Positions 1 through 7,912 of a DNA stretch of 64,000 bases are shown here, piece after piece. The DNA lies in contig NZ_JMQM01000001.1 in assembly GCF_000733725.1 (NCBI RefSeq), forward strand, positions 558,001 through 622,000, read 5' to 3'. The notes beneath the pieces are model-generated. The model ran no database searches and was not told the DNA's origin. It was given only the letters and a program-made list of their open reading frames with translations. A program made the position numbers and the translations under genes. Each line of letters starts with the position of its first letter. The stretch's first letter is position 1. Source of the DNA: Nitratireductor basaltis. GTDB lineage: Bacteria > Pseudomonadota > Alphaproteobacteria > Rhizobiales > Rhizobiaceae.

Positions 1-245
1 CAGCGGACGGCCGGTGGGCCCGCCCGTACCATGAAGCCAACCCCCTCATGGCTCTTGGTCGTATGCACAAGCGATCATGATGCAGGAATATGGCCAAGAA
101 ATGAACCCCCCGCATTTCCAAAAGATCTGTGGCATGGGCGGCCGGGAGAGGTGGAGAGTTCTTTCGCCGGCTGCGCGGGCTTACTATACATGTCACAATT
201 GCGCGCTAAGCATCGCCGATCATTGTTGGAAGGGATTCGCTTGTC

Positions 246-1466
246 ATGAAAATTGCTGTTCTGGGTGGCGACGGTTTCGTGGGCTGGCCCACCGCGCTGC
301 ATTTGTCCGCGCAGGGTCACGAGATCCACATCATCGACAACCTCTCGCGCCGCTGGATCGATACCGAGCTTGGCGTGCAGTCGCTGACCCCGATGGACTC
401 CATCCAGGAGCGCACGCGCATCTGGCATCAGGAAACCGGACGGCGCATCCATTTCCACCTCATCGATCTGGCGCGCGACTACGATGTCCTGAAAAACTGG
501 CTGGCTGACAACCGGCCGGACGCGATCGTGCATTTCGCCGAACAGCGCGCCGCGCCCTATTCCATGAAGACGGACCGGCACAAGAACTACACGGTCAACA
601 ACAACGTCAACGCCACGCACAATCTGCTCAATGCCATGGTCGAGATCGGCCTCGACGCGCATCTGGTGCATCTGGGCACGATGGGCGTTTACGGCTACTC
701 CAATGTGGGTGCGGCCATTCCCGAAGGCTATCTGCCGGTCGATGTGGAAACGCTTGCAGGCGAGAAGGCTTCTCAGGAAATCCTCTACCCGGCCAATCCG
801 GGCTCGATCTACCACATGACCAAATGTCTCGATCAGCTCCTGTTCCAGTTCTACGCCAAGAATGACGGCGTGCGGATCACCGATCTGCATCAGGGCATTG
901 TCTGGGGCACGCATACGGCTGAGACCCGCATCAACGAGCAGCTCATCAACCGTTTCGACTATGACGGCGACTACGGCACGGTGCTCAACCGCTTCCTCAT
1001 CCAGGCGGCCATCGGCTATCCGCTGACGGTGCATGGCACGGGTGGGCAGACGCGCGCCTTCATCCATATCCAGGATTCGGTGCGTTGCGTGGAGATCGCG
1101 CTGAAGAATGCGCCGGCGCGGGGCGAGAAGGTCAAGATCTTCAACCAGATGACCGAGACCCACCGTGTGCGCGATCTGGCCGAGCTTATCGCGAAGATGA
1201 CGGGCGCGAAGGTTTCCTATCTGCCCAATCCGCGCAAGGAAGCACCCGAGAACGATCTCGTCGTGCGCAACGAGCAGTTCCTCAAGCTCGGCCTCAACCC
1301 GACCACGCTGGAAGAGGGGCTTCTGTCGGAGGTTGTCGAGGTGGCGAAGAAATATGCCTATCGCGTCGACCGCTCGCGCATCCCTTCCGTTTCCGCCTGG
1401 ACCAAGGATATCGCCCCCACCATCGAACGTGATCCGGAAGGAAAACGTCTGAAAAGTGTGTCCTAA
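246..1466 (+). CDS. sqdB: UDP-sulfoquinovose synthase SqdB
   Basis: Extended short-chain dehydrogenase/reductase of 406 residues. SqdB converts UDP-glucose plus sulfite to UDP-sulfoquinovose, the head-group donor of the plant-type sulfolipid SQDG, in the cytoplasm. Seen in the sequence: the N-terminal nucleotide-binding motif GGDGFVGWP at residues 8-16, the family-typical NLSRRWID stretch after the second strand, a catalytic Thr region (LGTMGVYGY) and the YHMTK Tyr-x3-Lys pair. The length is normal for the family. ATG 246 follows a GGAAGGG ribosome site. It is the first gene of a plus-strand run that continues with TRAP genes and then sqdD and sqdC, the other bacterial SQDG genes. Identification is firm; the unusual point is the transporter that separates it from its partners. 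Confidence 0.93.
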   Translation: MKIAVLGGDGFVGWPTALHLSAQGHEIHIIDNLSRRWIDTELGVQSLTPMDSIQERTRIWHQETGRRIHFHLIDLARDYDVLKNWLADNRPDAIVHFAEQRAAPYSMKTDRHKNYTVNNNVNATHNLLNAMVEIGLDAHLVHLGTMGVYGYSNVGAAIPEGYLPVDVETLAGEKASQEILYPANPGSIYHMTKCLDQLLFQFYAKNDGVRITDLHQGIVWGTHTAETRINEQLINRFDYDGDYGTVLNRFLIQAAIGYPLTVHGTGGQTRAFIHIQDSVRCVEIALKNAPARGEKVKIFNQMTETHRVRDLAELIAKMTGAKVSYLPNPRKEAPENDLVVRNEQFLKLGLNPTTLEEGLLSEVVEVAKKYAYRVDRSRIPSVSAWTKDIAPTIERDPEGKRLKSVS

Positions 1467-1567
1467 CAAACGGACATAAACTGGTCTGGTTGACAGGGTT
1501 CGACGCAACTTTCAAAAAGAAGCGCGCTGCGACATGGTCGCAACGCGTTTCATTTGGGAGGAATACC

Positions 1568-2542
1568 ATGTCAATCATGTCCAGGGCGCTGGCTTTTGCC
1601 GGTGCTGCCGCACTTCTGACCAGCGTCGCGCAGGCGGCGGAGCTGAAAGTCGGCTATTCGCTGTCGCAGGATTCGCACTACGGTGTGGGCGCGACGGCAT
1701 TCGGTGAGGAACTGGAAAAGCTCACCGACGGCAAGTTCACCATCAAGCAGTATCCGGCCAACGCCCTTGGCGGCGAGCGTGAGATGGTCGAAGGCGCGCA
1801 AATCGGTACCGTCGACGTCGTCATCACCTCGACCGGCCCTGTCGGCAATTTCGTGCCCGAGACGCTGATCACCGACATCCCGTTCCTTTTCAAGGGCTAC
1901 GAGCATGCACATGCCGTGCTTGACGGTCCGATCGGGCAGGAGATCCTCGACAAGTTTCCCGAGCATGGCCTGATCGCGCTTGCATGGGGCGAGAACGGCT
2001 TCCGCAACCTGACCAATTCAAAGCGCGCGGTCAAAACGCCCGCCGATGCGGAAGGTCTGAAGATCCGCACCATGGAGAACCAGGTTCACATGGAAGCCTT
2101 CAAGGAATTCGGCATCCTGCCGACCCCGATGGCCTTTCCGGAGCTTTTCACCGCGCTCCAGCAGGGTACGGTTGACGGTCAGGAAAACCCGATTGGCGTG
2201 ATCCTGTCCGCGAAATTCTCCGAAGTTCAGGAGCACCTGTCGCTGACGAACCACGTCTATTCGCCGGCGCTCATCATCCTTTCGCCCGTCGTTTGGGACG
2301 GCCTTACGGATGAGGAAAAGGACGCGTTCCGTCAGGCTGCGAAGACGGCGGCTGCTGCCATGCGCAAGAAGGTTCGCGATGATGCGGAAAACGGAGTTGC
2401 CGTGCTCAAGGAGCAGGGCATGACGGTGACCGAGGAAGTCGACCGCGCTGCATTCGAGGCCGAGCTTGAGCCCCTGATGGCGAAATATGCCGAGCAGTTC
2501 GGTGCCGATCGTCTCGATGCCATCCGCAACCACGACCATTGA
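1568..2542 (+). CDS. TRAP transporter substrate-binding protein (DctP family)
   Basis: Periplasmic solute receptor of 324 residues. An N-terminal signal peptide ends near AQA-AELKVGY at residues 23-24. The mature part shows DctP signatures: GLKIRTMEN (part of the carboxylate-binding arginine region), the FPELFTALQQG strand and the TVDGQENP motif. ATG 1568 sits 7 bases after a GGGAGG site; an in-frame start at 1490 would put extra residues before the signal peptide and is rejected. It is followed by the small and large membrane subunits, giving a complete tripartite ATP-independent transporter. The family binds organic acids, including some sulfonates; the ligand cannot be read from sequence. 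Its position inside the sulfolipid gene run suggests, as inference only, a sulfur-containing or sugar-acid ligand. Confidence 0.92.
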   Translation: MSIMSRALAFAGAAALLTSVAQAAELKVGYSLSQDSHYGVGATAFGEELEKLTDGKFTIKQYPANALGGEREMVEGAQIGTVDVVITSTGPVGNFVPETLITDIPFLFKGYEHAHAVLDGPIGQEILDKFPEHGLIALAWGENGFRNLTNSKRAVKTPADAEGLKIRTMENQVHMEAFKEFGILPTPMAFPELFTALQQGTVDGQENPIGVILSAKFSEVQEHLSLTNHVYSPALIILSPVVWDGLTDEEKDAFRQAAKTAAAAMRKKVRDDAENGVAVLKEQGMTVTEEVDRAAFEAELEPLMAKYAEQFGADRLDAIRNHDH

Positions 2543-2608
2543 GCGATAAAGCTCCGCTGAAACCTGACCGGGCGGTTCATCTGCCCGGTCGCATCGTGTG
2601 AGGAACGC

Positions 2609-3142
2609 ATGCTCGCAGCCCTGCGCCTGATTGACCGGATGATCGTGAAGCTCGCGCTGGGGCTTGCCATGTTGCTCATGGCAGTCATGGCCTGCGTGAC
2701 CTTCTACCAGGTCATAACCCGGTTCGTGATCGAAAGCCCTTCCACCTGGTCGGAAGTGACAGCCCGCTCACTGATGATCTGGATGGTCTATATGGGGTTG
2801 GTAGCAGCGCTGCGGCAGGGCGCGCTCATATCGATCGACATACTCATCGTTTCCGTTCCCAAGGCAGTGCGCAAGGTGCTGGCGGTGGTGATCGCGGTAC
2901 TGACGCTTTGCGTGCTTTACGTGATGATCCGCTATGGCTGGCTCATGACCATGCGCACGAGTTCGCAGAGCCTGGCGGGACTGACCGACCCGTTTACCGG
3001 TTCGCGGATTTCCATCGCGCTTGTCTATGCTGCGATCCCGGTCAGTGGCGCGCTTTGCGTTTTCGCGGTGCTGGCACGGCTTGCAGAAGAACTGTTCGGG
3101 GAAGAGCCTGCGCCACAGGCCGGGCTCGAGGTGGAGGTTTAA
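2609..3142 (+). CDS. TRAP transporter small permease (DctQ family)
   Basis: Membrane protein of 177 residues with four hydrophobic segments: about residues 10-35, 50-70, 85-110 and 130-155. The arrangement, the FYQVITRFV segment after helix 1 and the short acidic tail are typical of DctQ, which pairs with the large DctM subunit in the inner membrane. ATG 2609 follows GAGGAAC. It lies 66 bases after dctP and 3 bases before dctM, so the three are almost certainly co-transcribed. Identification rests on topology, length and position, as this subunit is poorly conserved in sequence. Confidence 0.88.
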   Translation: MLAALRLIDRMIVKLALGLAMLLMAVMACVTFYQVITRFVIESPSTWSEVTARSLMIWMVYMGLVAALRQGALISIDILIVSVPKAVRKVLAVVIAVLTLCVLYVMIRYGWLMTMRTSSQSLAGLTDPFTGSRISIALVYAAIPVSGALCVFAVLARLAEELFGEEPAPQAGLEVEV

Positions 3143-3145
3143 GTC

Positions 3146-4420
3146 ATGTCCACCTTCATGATGATCTCCATGATCGTGCTTTTTGCACTCGGTGTGCCGA
3201 TCGCAATCGCCGTTGCTGCTGCGTCCATCGGCGGTATCGCCTTCTTCACGCCGCTGCCGCTTCTGGTCGCGGCGCAGAAGCTGATGACTTCCATCGATTC
3301 CTTCCCGTTGATGGCGGTGCCGTTCTTCATTCTTGCCGGCAATCTGATGGAAGCAGGCGGTATTTCCGCCCGGCTTGTCGAGTTCGCCAAGACGATTGTC
3401 GGTGGGGTGCAGGGCGGTCTGGCATGCTCCTGCGTCCTGACCTGCATGATCTTCGCCTCGGTCTCGGGGTCCTCTGTTGCGACGACCTTCGCGATTGGCG
3501 CGATCCTCATTCCGGCCATGACGCGTCACGGCTATCCGACAAGTTTCGCCGCAGCGCTGCAGGCGACATCTGCCGAACTCGGCGTGATCATTCCGCCATC
3601 CATCCCGCTGATCCTTTATGGCGTGAGTGCCGAAGTCTCGATCGGCTCGCTCTTTGTTGCCGGGATCGGGCCAGGCGTTCTGATCGCAAGCGCCTTGATG
3701 CTCTTCGTTTATATCTATTGCCGCGTGAAGGGCTGGGGAAAGAACGACCATGTGGATCGCCTCGACTTCGTGACGGCGGTCCGCCAGGCACTGCTTGCGC
3801 TCCTGATGCCGGTCATCATCGTGGGCGGCATTTATCAGGGCGTCTTCACGCCGACCGAAGCTTCGGTCGTGGCGGTATTCTACGCGCTGTTTCTCGGTGT
3901 CTTCGTCTATCGCAGCATTGGCTGGAACGACTTGATGAACGTGCTGCGCAAGTCGGTTATTTCGTCGACCGTCATCATGTTCATCATCGCCGCCGCCGGG
4001 CTCTTCTCCTTCCTCATCACGCGGGCTGGCGTGCCGGCAGCTGTGGGTGAGTGGATTGCGGGGACGATGGAAAGCAAGGTGGCCTTCCTCGTGGCGGTCA
4101 ACCTGTTCCTTTTCTTCGTCGGCATGTTCATCGAGACCTCTGCGGCCATCATCGTTCTGGCACCGATCCTGGCGCCCGTGGCTGCACTGTTCGGCATCGA
4201 TCTGATCCATTTCGGCCTGATCATGGTGGTCAATCTGGCGCTGGGCATGATCACGCCGCCGCTGGGCGTGAACCTGTTTGCGGCGTGTCAGGTGGCCAAT
4301 CTGCCGCTGCAAAGGGTGGTGCCGAAGCTGATTCCGTTCGTGCTGGTCAGCCTTGCTTGCCTCGTCCTCATCACATACGTACCGCAGATCTCCGTGGGGC
4401 TGTTGCCCTTCCTGCGATAG
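3146..4420 (+). CDS. TRAP transporter large permease (DctM family)
   Basis: Polytopic permease of 424 residues with about 12 hydrophobic segments. It forms the Na+-coupled translocation channel with DctQ. Family hallmarks are visible: the FPLMAVPFFILAGNLM helix, GSSVATTFAIG, the IIPPSIPLILYG stretch around residue 150 and the closing GMITPPLGVNLF motif near residue 370. Length is typical. The start lies 3 bases after the dctQ stop. The stop is followed after 9 bases by the ATG of the glycosyltransferase sqdD, so the transporter and the sulfolipid genes look like one transcription unit. Confidence 0.93.
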   Translation: MSTFMMISMIVLFALGVPIAIAVAAASIGGIAFFTPLPLLVAAQKLMTSIDSFPLMAVPFFILAGNLMEAGGISARLVEFAKTIVGGVQGGLACSCVLTCMIFASVSGSSVATTFAIGAILIPAMTRHGYPTSFAAALQATSAELGVIIPPSIPLILYGVSAEVSIGSLFVAGIGPGVLIASALMLFVYIYCRVKGWGKNDHVDRLDFVTAVRQALLALLMPVIIVGGIYQGVFTPTEASVVAVFYALFLGVFVYRSIGWNDLMNVLRKSVISSTVIMFIIAAAGLFSFLITRAGVPAAVGEWIAGTMESKVAFLVAVNLFLFFVGMFIETSAAIIVLAPILAPVAALFGIDLIHFGLIMVVNLALGMITPPLGVNLFAACQVANLPLQRVVPKLIPFVLVSLACLVLITYVPQISVGLLPFLR

Positions 4421-4429
4421 AGGAACGTG

Positions 4430-5251
4430 ATGGCAAACGGCGCTTACGCCTATGCGACGCTGGTGACCAATGGTGACTATGCGATGGGGGCAACCGCACT
4501 TGTGCGGTCGCTGAAACTGACGGGCACAAACGCCGATATCGTCGTGCTTCATACGGGTGGTGTTGGTAGCCGGGAACTGGAGCCGCTGGCAGAGCTCGGG
4601 GCGCGACTGGTCAAGGCCGAGCTTCTCGACACGTCGCCGGAGTTCAACGCCCGCCATCAGCGTGACCGGCTGCATGCCAATGCGCCCTTCACCAAGGGCA
4701 ACAAGCCGGCCTTCCATACGCCGCTCGACAATTTCGCCAAGCTGCGTCTCTGGCAGTTGGTTGAATATGAACGTGTCGTGTTCATCGATGCCGATGCGGT
4801 GGTGGTGCGCAATATCGACCGGCTTTTCGGTTATCCGGAATTCTCGGCTGCACCCAATGTCTATGAGGGTCTCGGCGACTTCCATCGCATGAATTCCGGC
4901 GTCTTCGTCGCGCATCCGAGCGAGGAAACATTCTCGCGGATGATGGCGATGCTGGATGCGCCTGACGCCTTCTGGCGGCGTACCGATCAGACCTTCCTGC
5001 AGGCCTTTTTCCCGCAGTGGCACGGCCTGCCGGTCTTCTTCAACATGCTGCAATATGTCTGGTTCAACCTGCCGGAACTGTGGGACTGGCAATCGGTGCA
5101 TGTGGTGCACTACCAATACGAAAAGCCCTGGCAGAAGGACCACCCGAAAGCCGATGCGCTGAAGCCGCTGATCGATCTCTGGCAGGCCTATTTCACCGGC
5201 GAAAACCTGCCGGATATCGACCTGCTGGCCAATCCGCGGGCCCGACGGTGA
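4430..5251 (+). CDS. sqdD: SqdD-like glycosyltransferase (GT8 family)
   Basis: Protein of 273 residues related to glycogenin/GT8 enzymes. Seen: the N-terminal AYATLVTNGDYAMGATAL strand-turn, and the FIDADAVVV metal-binding DxD motif near residue 120 following the KLRLWQL helix. The family is the SqdD partner in the bacterial sqdBDC set, thought to help transfer sulfoquinovose to diacylglycerol on the inner membrane. ATG 4430 has a GAGGAA site 5-6 bases upstream; GTG 4427 in the same frame is less likely. The stop overlaps the GTG of sqdC by four bases (GTGA), so translation is probably coupled. The symbol is given from family plus neighbours; biochemical role is inferred from the Rhodobacter genes. 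Confidence 0.85.
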   Translation: MANGAYAYATLVTNGDYAMGATALVRSLKLTGTNADIVVLHTGGVGSRELEPLAELGARLVKAELLDTSPEFNARHQRDRLHANAPFTKGNKPAFHTPLDNFAKLRLWQLVEYERVVFIDADAVVVRNIDRLFGYPEFSAAPNVYEGLGDFHRMNSGVFVAHPSEETFSRMMAMLDAPDAFWRRTDQTFLQAFFPQWHGLPVFFNMLQYVWFNLPELWDWQSVHVVHYQYEKPWQKDHPKADALKPLIDLWQAYFTGENLPDIDLLANPRARR

Positions 5252-6159
5252 CACAGCCACACAGCGTTGTGACAGGCGGCACCGGCTATGTGGGGCGGTT
5301 CATCGTGGAGGTGCTGCTTGAGGCAGGTCACAGGGTCACCGTTATGGGGCGTCGCGCGCCCGCGCCCGATCTGTTTTCCCGCCATGTTGGCTACGCGCCG
5401 CTGTCATTGGAGCCGGAGGCTGTGCGCGAGCAAGGGGTGCCGCACTGCGACAACCTCGTGCACTGTGCATTCGACCATCTGCCCGGACGTTATCGCGGCG
5501 GGGAAGGGGATGATCCGCAAGGCTTCGAGCGGCGCAATCGCGACGGCTCCCTGGCTCTGTTTGAAGAGGCAAGGCAGTGCGGCGCGAAGCGGGCGGTCTT
5601 TCTTTCGACGCGAGCCGTCTATGGGACGAAGGCCGGGGGCAAGACGCTTGGCGAGGACGAACCTCTCGAACCGGAAACGCTCTATGGCGTGGTGAAACGC
5701 GACGTGGAGGCCGGGCTTAGCGCGATGGGGACCAAGGAATTCATCACCTCCAGTCTTCGCGTCACCGGGGTCTATGGCAGTGCGCGTGCGGGCGGGGAGC
5801 ACAAATGGAGCGCGCTTTTCTCGCAGTTCCTGAATGGTGAGGCGATCGAGCCGCGCGTGGCAACGGAAGTCCATGGGAAAGATGTCGCTGCTGCCGTTCG
5901 CCTGATGCTGGAGGCGCCAGGTGCGGCGATATCCGGGCAGGCATTCAACGTTTCCGATCTGCTGCTGGACCGGCGGGATCTGCTTGCCATCGTGAAGGAG
6001 AAAGCCGGACGGGAAGGACTTGTCCTGCCGGAGCGCGGTGATGCTTCAGCCGTTAACGCGATGGAAACCGGGAAGCTTCATTCCCTCGGTTGGGTGCCCG
6101 GCGGATGGCATTTGCTGGAAAAGTCCGTCACCGAGATGTTGGCTCACGGCTTCACTTGA
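5248..6159 (+). CDS. sqdC: SqdC-like NAD-dependent epimerase/reductase
   Basis: Extended short-chain dehydrogenase of 303 residues starting at GTG 5248, which overlaps the sqdD stop. The N-terminus VVTGGTGYVGRF is a clear Rossmann glycine motif; LSTRAVYG followed by LYGVVKRDVE supplies the Ser and Tyr-x3-Lys catalytic residues near positions 120-152. A longer frame reaching back to 5017 lies inside sqdD and has no start context. In Rhodobacter the sqdC product influences sulfolipid formation and accumulation of a sulfoquinovose by-product; its exact reaction is uncertain. The order sqdB-(TRAP)-sqdD-sqdC supports the name. It is the last gene of the unit, followed by a strong hairpin at 6250-6288. 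Confidence 0.8.
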   Translation: MTQPHSVVTGGTGYVGRFIVEVLLEAGHRVTVMGRRAPAPDLFSRHVGYAPLSLEPEAVREQGVPHCDNLVHCAFDHLPGRYRGGEGDDPQGFERRNRDGSLALFEEARQCGAKRAVFLSTRAVYGTKAGGKTLGEDEPLEPETLYGVVKRDVEAGLSAMGTKEFITSSLRVTGVYGSARAGGEHKWSALFSQFLNGEAIEPRVATEVHGKDVAAAVRLMLEAPGAAISGQAFNVSDLLLDRRDLLAIVKEKAGREGLVLPERGDASAVNAMETGKLHSLGWVPGGWHLLEKSVTEMLAHGFT

Positions 6160-6249
6160 GAGGATGAATCAAGCGGGTCAGAACGTGATTCAGGTTCTTT
6201 TCGAGATGATTCCGCTGTTTCGTTCAAGCTGTTGAAAATTATCGCAAAT

Positions 6250-6288
6250 AGCAAGTCCGGATGCGGGTCTTCCGCGTCCGGACTTGCT
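6250..6288. terminator. Bidirectional hairpin between sqdC and EF-hand gene
   Basis: A near-perfect inverted repeat with a 12-base outer arm (AGCAAGTCCGGA against its complement), one G-T pair, four more pairs and a 5-base loop lies between two convergent genes. There is no long U run on the plus side; on the minus side the sequence after it is moderately T-rich. It probably ends transcripts from both directions. Confidence 0.7.
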
Positions 6289-6334
6289 GCTGCACATCCC
6301 CCCGCATGAGGAGATGGAAAGGGCATCGCTTCAC

Positions 6335-7303
6335 TTAGAAGGTGTGGAAGCGATAGATATAGACGGGAATTCCGCTGTCATCATTGTAGGCTTCACCATT
6401 GCTCGAAGCCTCGGCAGTCGATGCGGAACCGTCGTCATTGCTTCCACCGGACGATCCGGCAGTGGTGGACGCAGTTGTCGTTTCATCCAGCATCCTGCTC
6501 TGCGCCTGATCGTATTCATCGCGCGTGATCGAGCCGCTGGCATCGCCATCAAGCTTGTCGAAGTTCGCCGAAGCCCAGTCCTCGTTCATGCCCGATTGCG
6601 GCGAACGCTCGGACCATTCCGCGGTGTCGACAATGTCGTCATTGTTCTTGTCGAGTGCGTTGAAGGTGACGGCGGAGCGTGCTGCTGCCTCATCCTCGCT
6701 CATGCCGGAGAGCGTGGTTTCGTCCTCGTCCGGCGTAAGCCAGACATAGCGGCGCAAGACCAGCACAGCGTCGCTTTCCTCGCCCTGGGCGCTTGCCGCA
6801 GCCTGTTCCTGGTCGCCACGCATTGCGGCGTCATCTCTGGTTTCCGACGCGGCTGTTGTCGTGGTGTCATCGCCTTTCATTTGCGTGGAGATGTCACCGC
6901 TGTTGCGATCCCAGGCTTCCTTGGCGGCTTGACGGAACTCCTCGCGGTCCAGTTCGCCATTCGCATTTGCATCAACCTCGGCAAAGTTCTCCTTGTTTCG
7001 GTCAGCCTCGGCGGCGGTCTGACCTCCGGTGCGGGTCATGCAGTCCACATATTCCGTCTTGGTGATTTCGCCATTGCCATCCGCATCAAGCTCGCCGAAG
7101 CGGGTCTCCATCATGCCGGTCGCTTCGCTCTTGGAAACGAAACCGTCATCATTGCCGTCAATGCTGTGCCAGGGTGTGTCACAGTAGCCGGGGGAATTGG
7201 GCGTCGCGTTTGCGGTCGGGTTGGTGGTGTCCTGAGCATGGGCAGCGAATGCCAGGCCGGACACGGCGGCGGCAAATGCCGTCTTCTTGAGAAGATTGTT
7301 CAT
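6335..7303 (-). CDS. Secreted five-EF-hand calcium-binding protein
   Basis: Protein of 322 residues with a signal peptide (cleavage after AFAAHA-QD, about residue 23). Five EF-hand loops are visible: DGNDDGFVSKSE, DADGNGEITKTE, DANANGELDREE, DKNNDDIVDTAE and DGDASGSITRDE. The first two form a pair. Between loops 3 and 4 is a Thr/Ala/Glu-rich spacer, and the C-terminus is a Ser/Thr/Gly-rich tail. Such proteins bind Ca2+ in the periplasm; partner and role are unknown. ATG 7303 follows AAGGGAG with 7-base spacing. The gene is monocistronic, and its untranslated leader contains a small hairpin (7326-7349). Confidence 0.88.
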   Translation of the reverse strand: MNNLLKKTAFAAAVSGLAFAAHAQDTTNPTANATPNSPGYCDTPWHSIDGNDDGFVSKSEATGMMETRFGELDADGNGEITKTEYVDCMTRTGGQTAAEADRNKENFAEVDANANGELDREEFRQAAKEAWDRNSGDISTQMKGDDTTTTAASETRDDAAMRGDQEQAAASAQGEESDAVLVLRRYVWLTPDEDETTLSGMSEDEAAARSAVTFNALDKNNDDIVDTAEWSERSPQSGMNEDWASANFDKLDGDASGSITRDEYDQAQSRMLDETTTASTTAGSSGGSNDDGSASTAEASSNGEAYNDDSGIPVYIYRFHTF

Positions 7304-7491
7304 GTCTCACTCCCTTGGAATTTGTCGAAGCGGGCAAATCCCGTCTTCGCCCTCCCAACAGGAGAGGGGCGGCTGTGTTCCAGAAAATCCGCAGCTTGTT
7401 AGAAAGCGTGAACGAAGTTCAGCGATCAGTTGACGCTTCGTCGCCTGAGGGCTACCGCAAATGAAGGTCACAGCAATTCGGGGTGGTCGTG

Positions 7492-7896
7492 ATGGCGGAT
7501 GAAGCAACGAGCAGCAATGAACAGCCGGATGGCGAACTGACACTGCGCACGCTTGCCATGCCGGGTGATGCCAATGCGGCCGGCGACATATTCGGCGGAT
7601 GGGTGATGGCGCAGATGGATCTGGCCAGCGGCATACGCGCCGCCGAGCGGGCCCGGGGTCGCGTCGTAACTGCTGCCGTGAAAGAGATGTCATTCGAGCG
7701 ACCGGTGAAGATAGGCGACACGCTGTGCATCTACACCAAGATCAATTCCATCGGCAGAACCTCGATCAATCTGCGGGTCGAGGCCTGGGCGCAGCGCTAT
7801 CTGCATCAGGGGCGCGTGAAGGTCACGCAGGCCGATTTCATCATGGTTGCGCTGGACGAGACGGGCAAACCCATGCCCGTTCCGCCGGAAGACTAA
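7492..7896 (+). CDS. YciA-like acyl-CoA thioesterase (hotdog fold)
   Basis: A 134-residue single hotdog-domain protein. Seen: TLAMPGDANAAGDIFGGW near the N-terminus, containing the Asn/Asp residues of the YciA/BFIT-type active site, and the central helix WVMAQMDLASG. The family hydrolyses short- to medium-chain acyl-CoAs in the cytoplasm. ATG 7492 is chosen over in-frame GTG codons just upstream (7483, 7489), none with a good ribosome site. It stands alone on the plus strand and ends 16 bases before the convergent CNNM/CBS gene. Confidence 0.88.
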   Translation: MADEATSSNEQPDGELTLRTLAMPGDANAAGDIFGGWVMAQMDLASGIRAAERARGRVVTAAVKEMSFERPVKIGDTLCIYTKINSIGRTSINLRVEAWAQRYLHQGRVKVTQADFIMVALDETGKPMPVPPED

Positions 7897-7912
7897 GGTC
7901 AAGGCAGCGCGT

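Noticed and set aside
1-245. Possible short gene before sqdB
   Set aside because: Frames at 31-249 and 77-508 have no recognisable protein pattern; the region is more likely the promoter and leader of sqdB.
75-1508. 477-codon minus-strand frame over sqdB
   Set aside because: Shadow of sqdB; the plus-strand product has clear SqdB motifs.
2768-5260. 830-codon open frame on the minus strand across the TRAP genes and sqdD
   Set aside because: Antisense to clear dct/sqdD genes; composition is His/Arg/Asp-rich and shows no domain. It is a GC-rich shadow frame.
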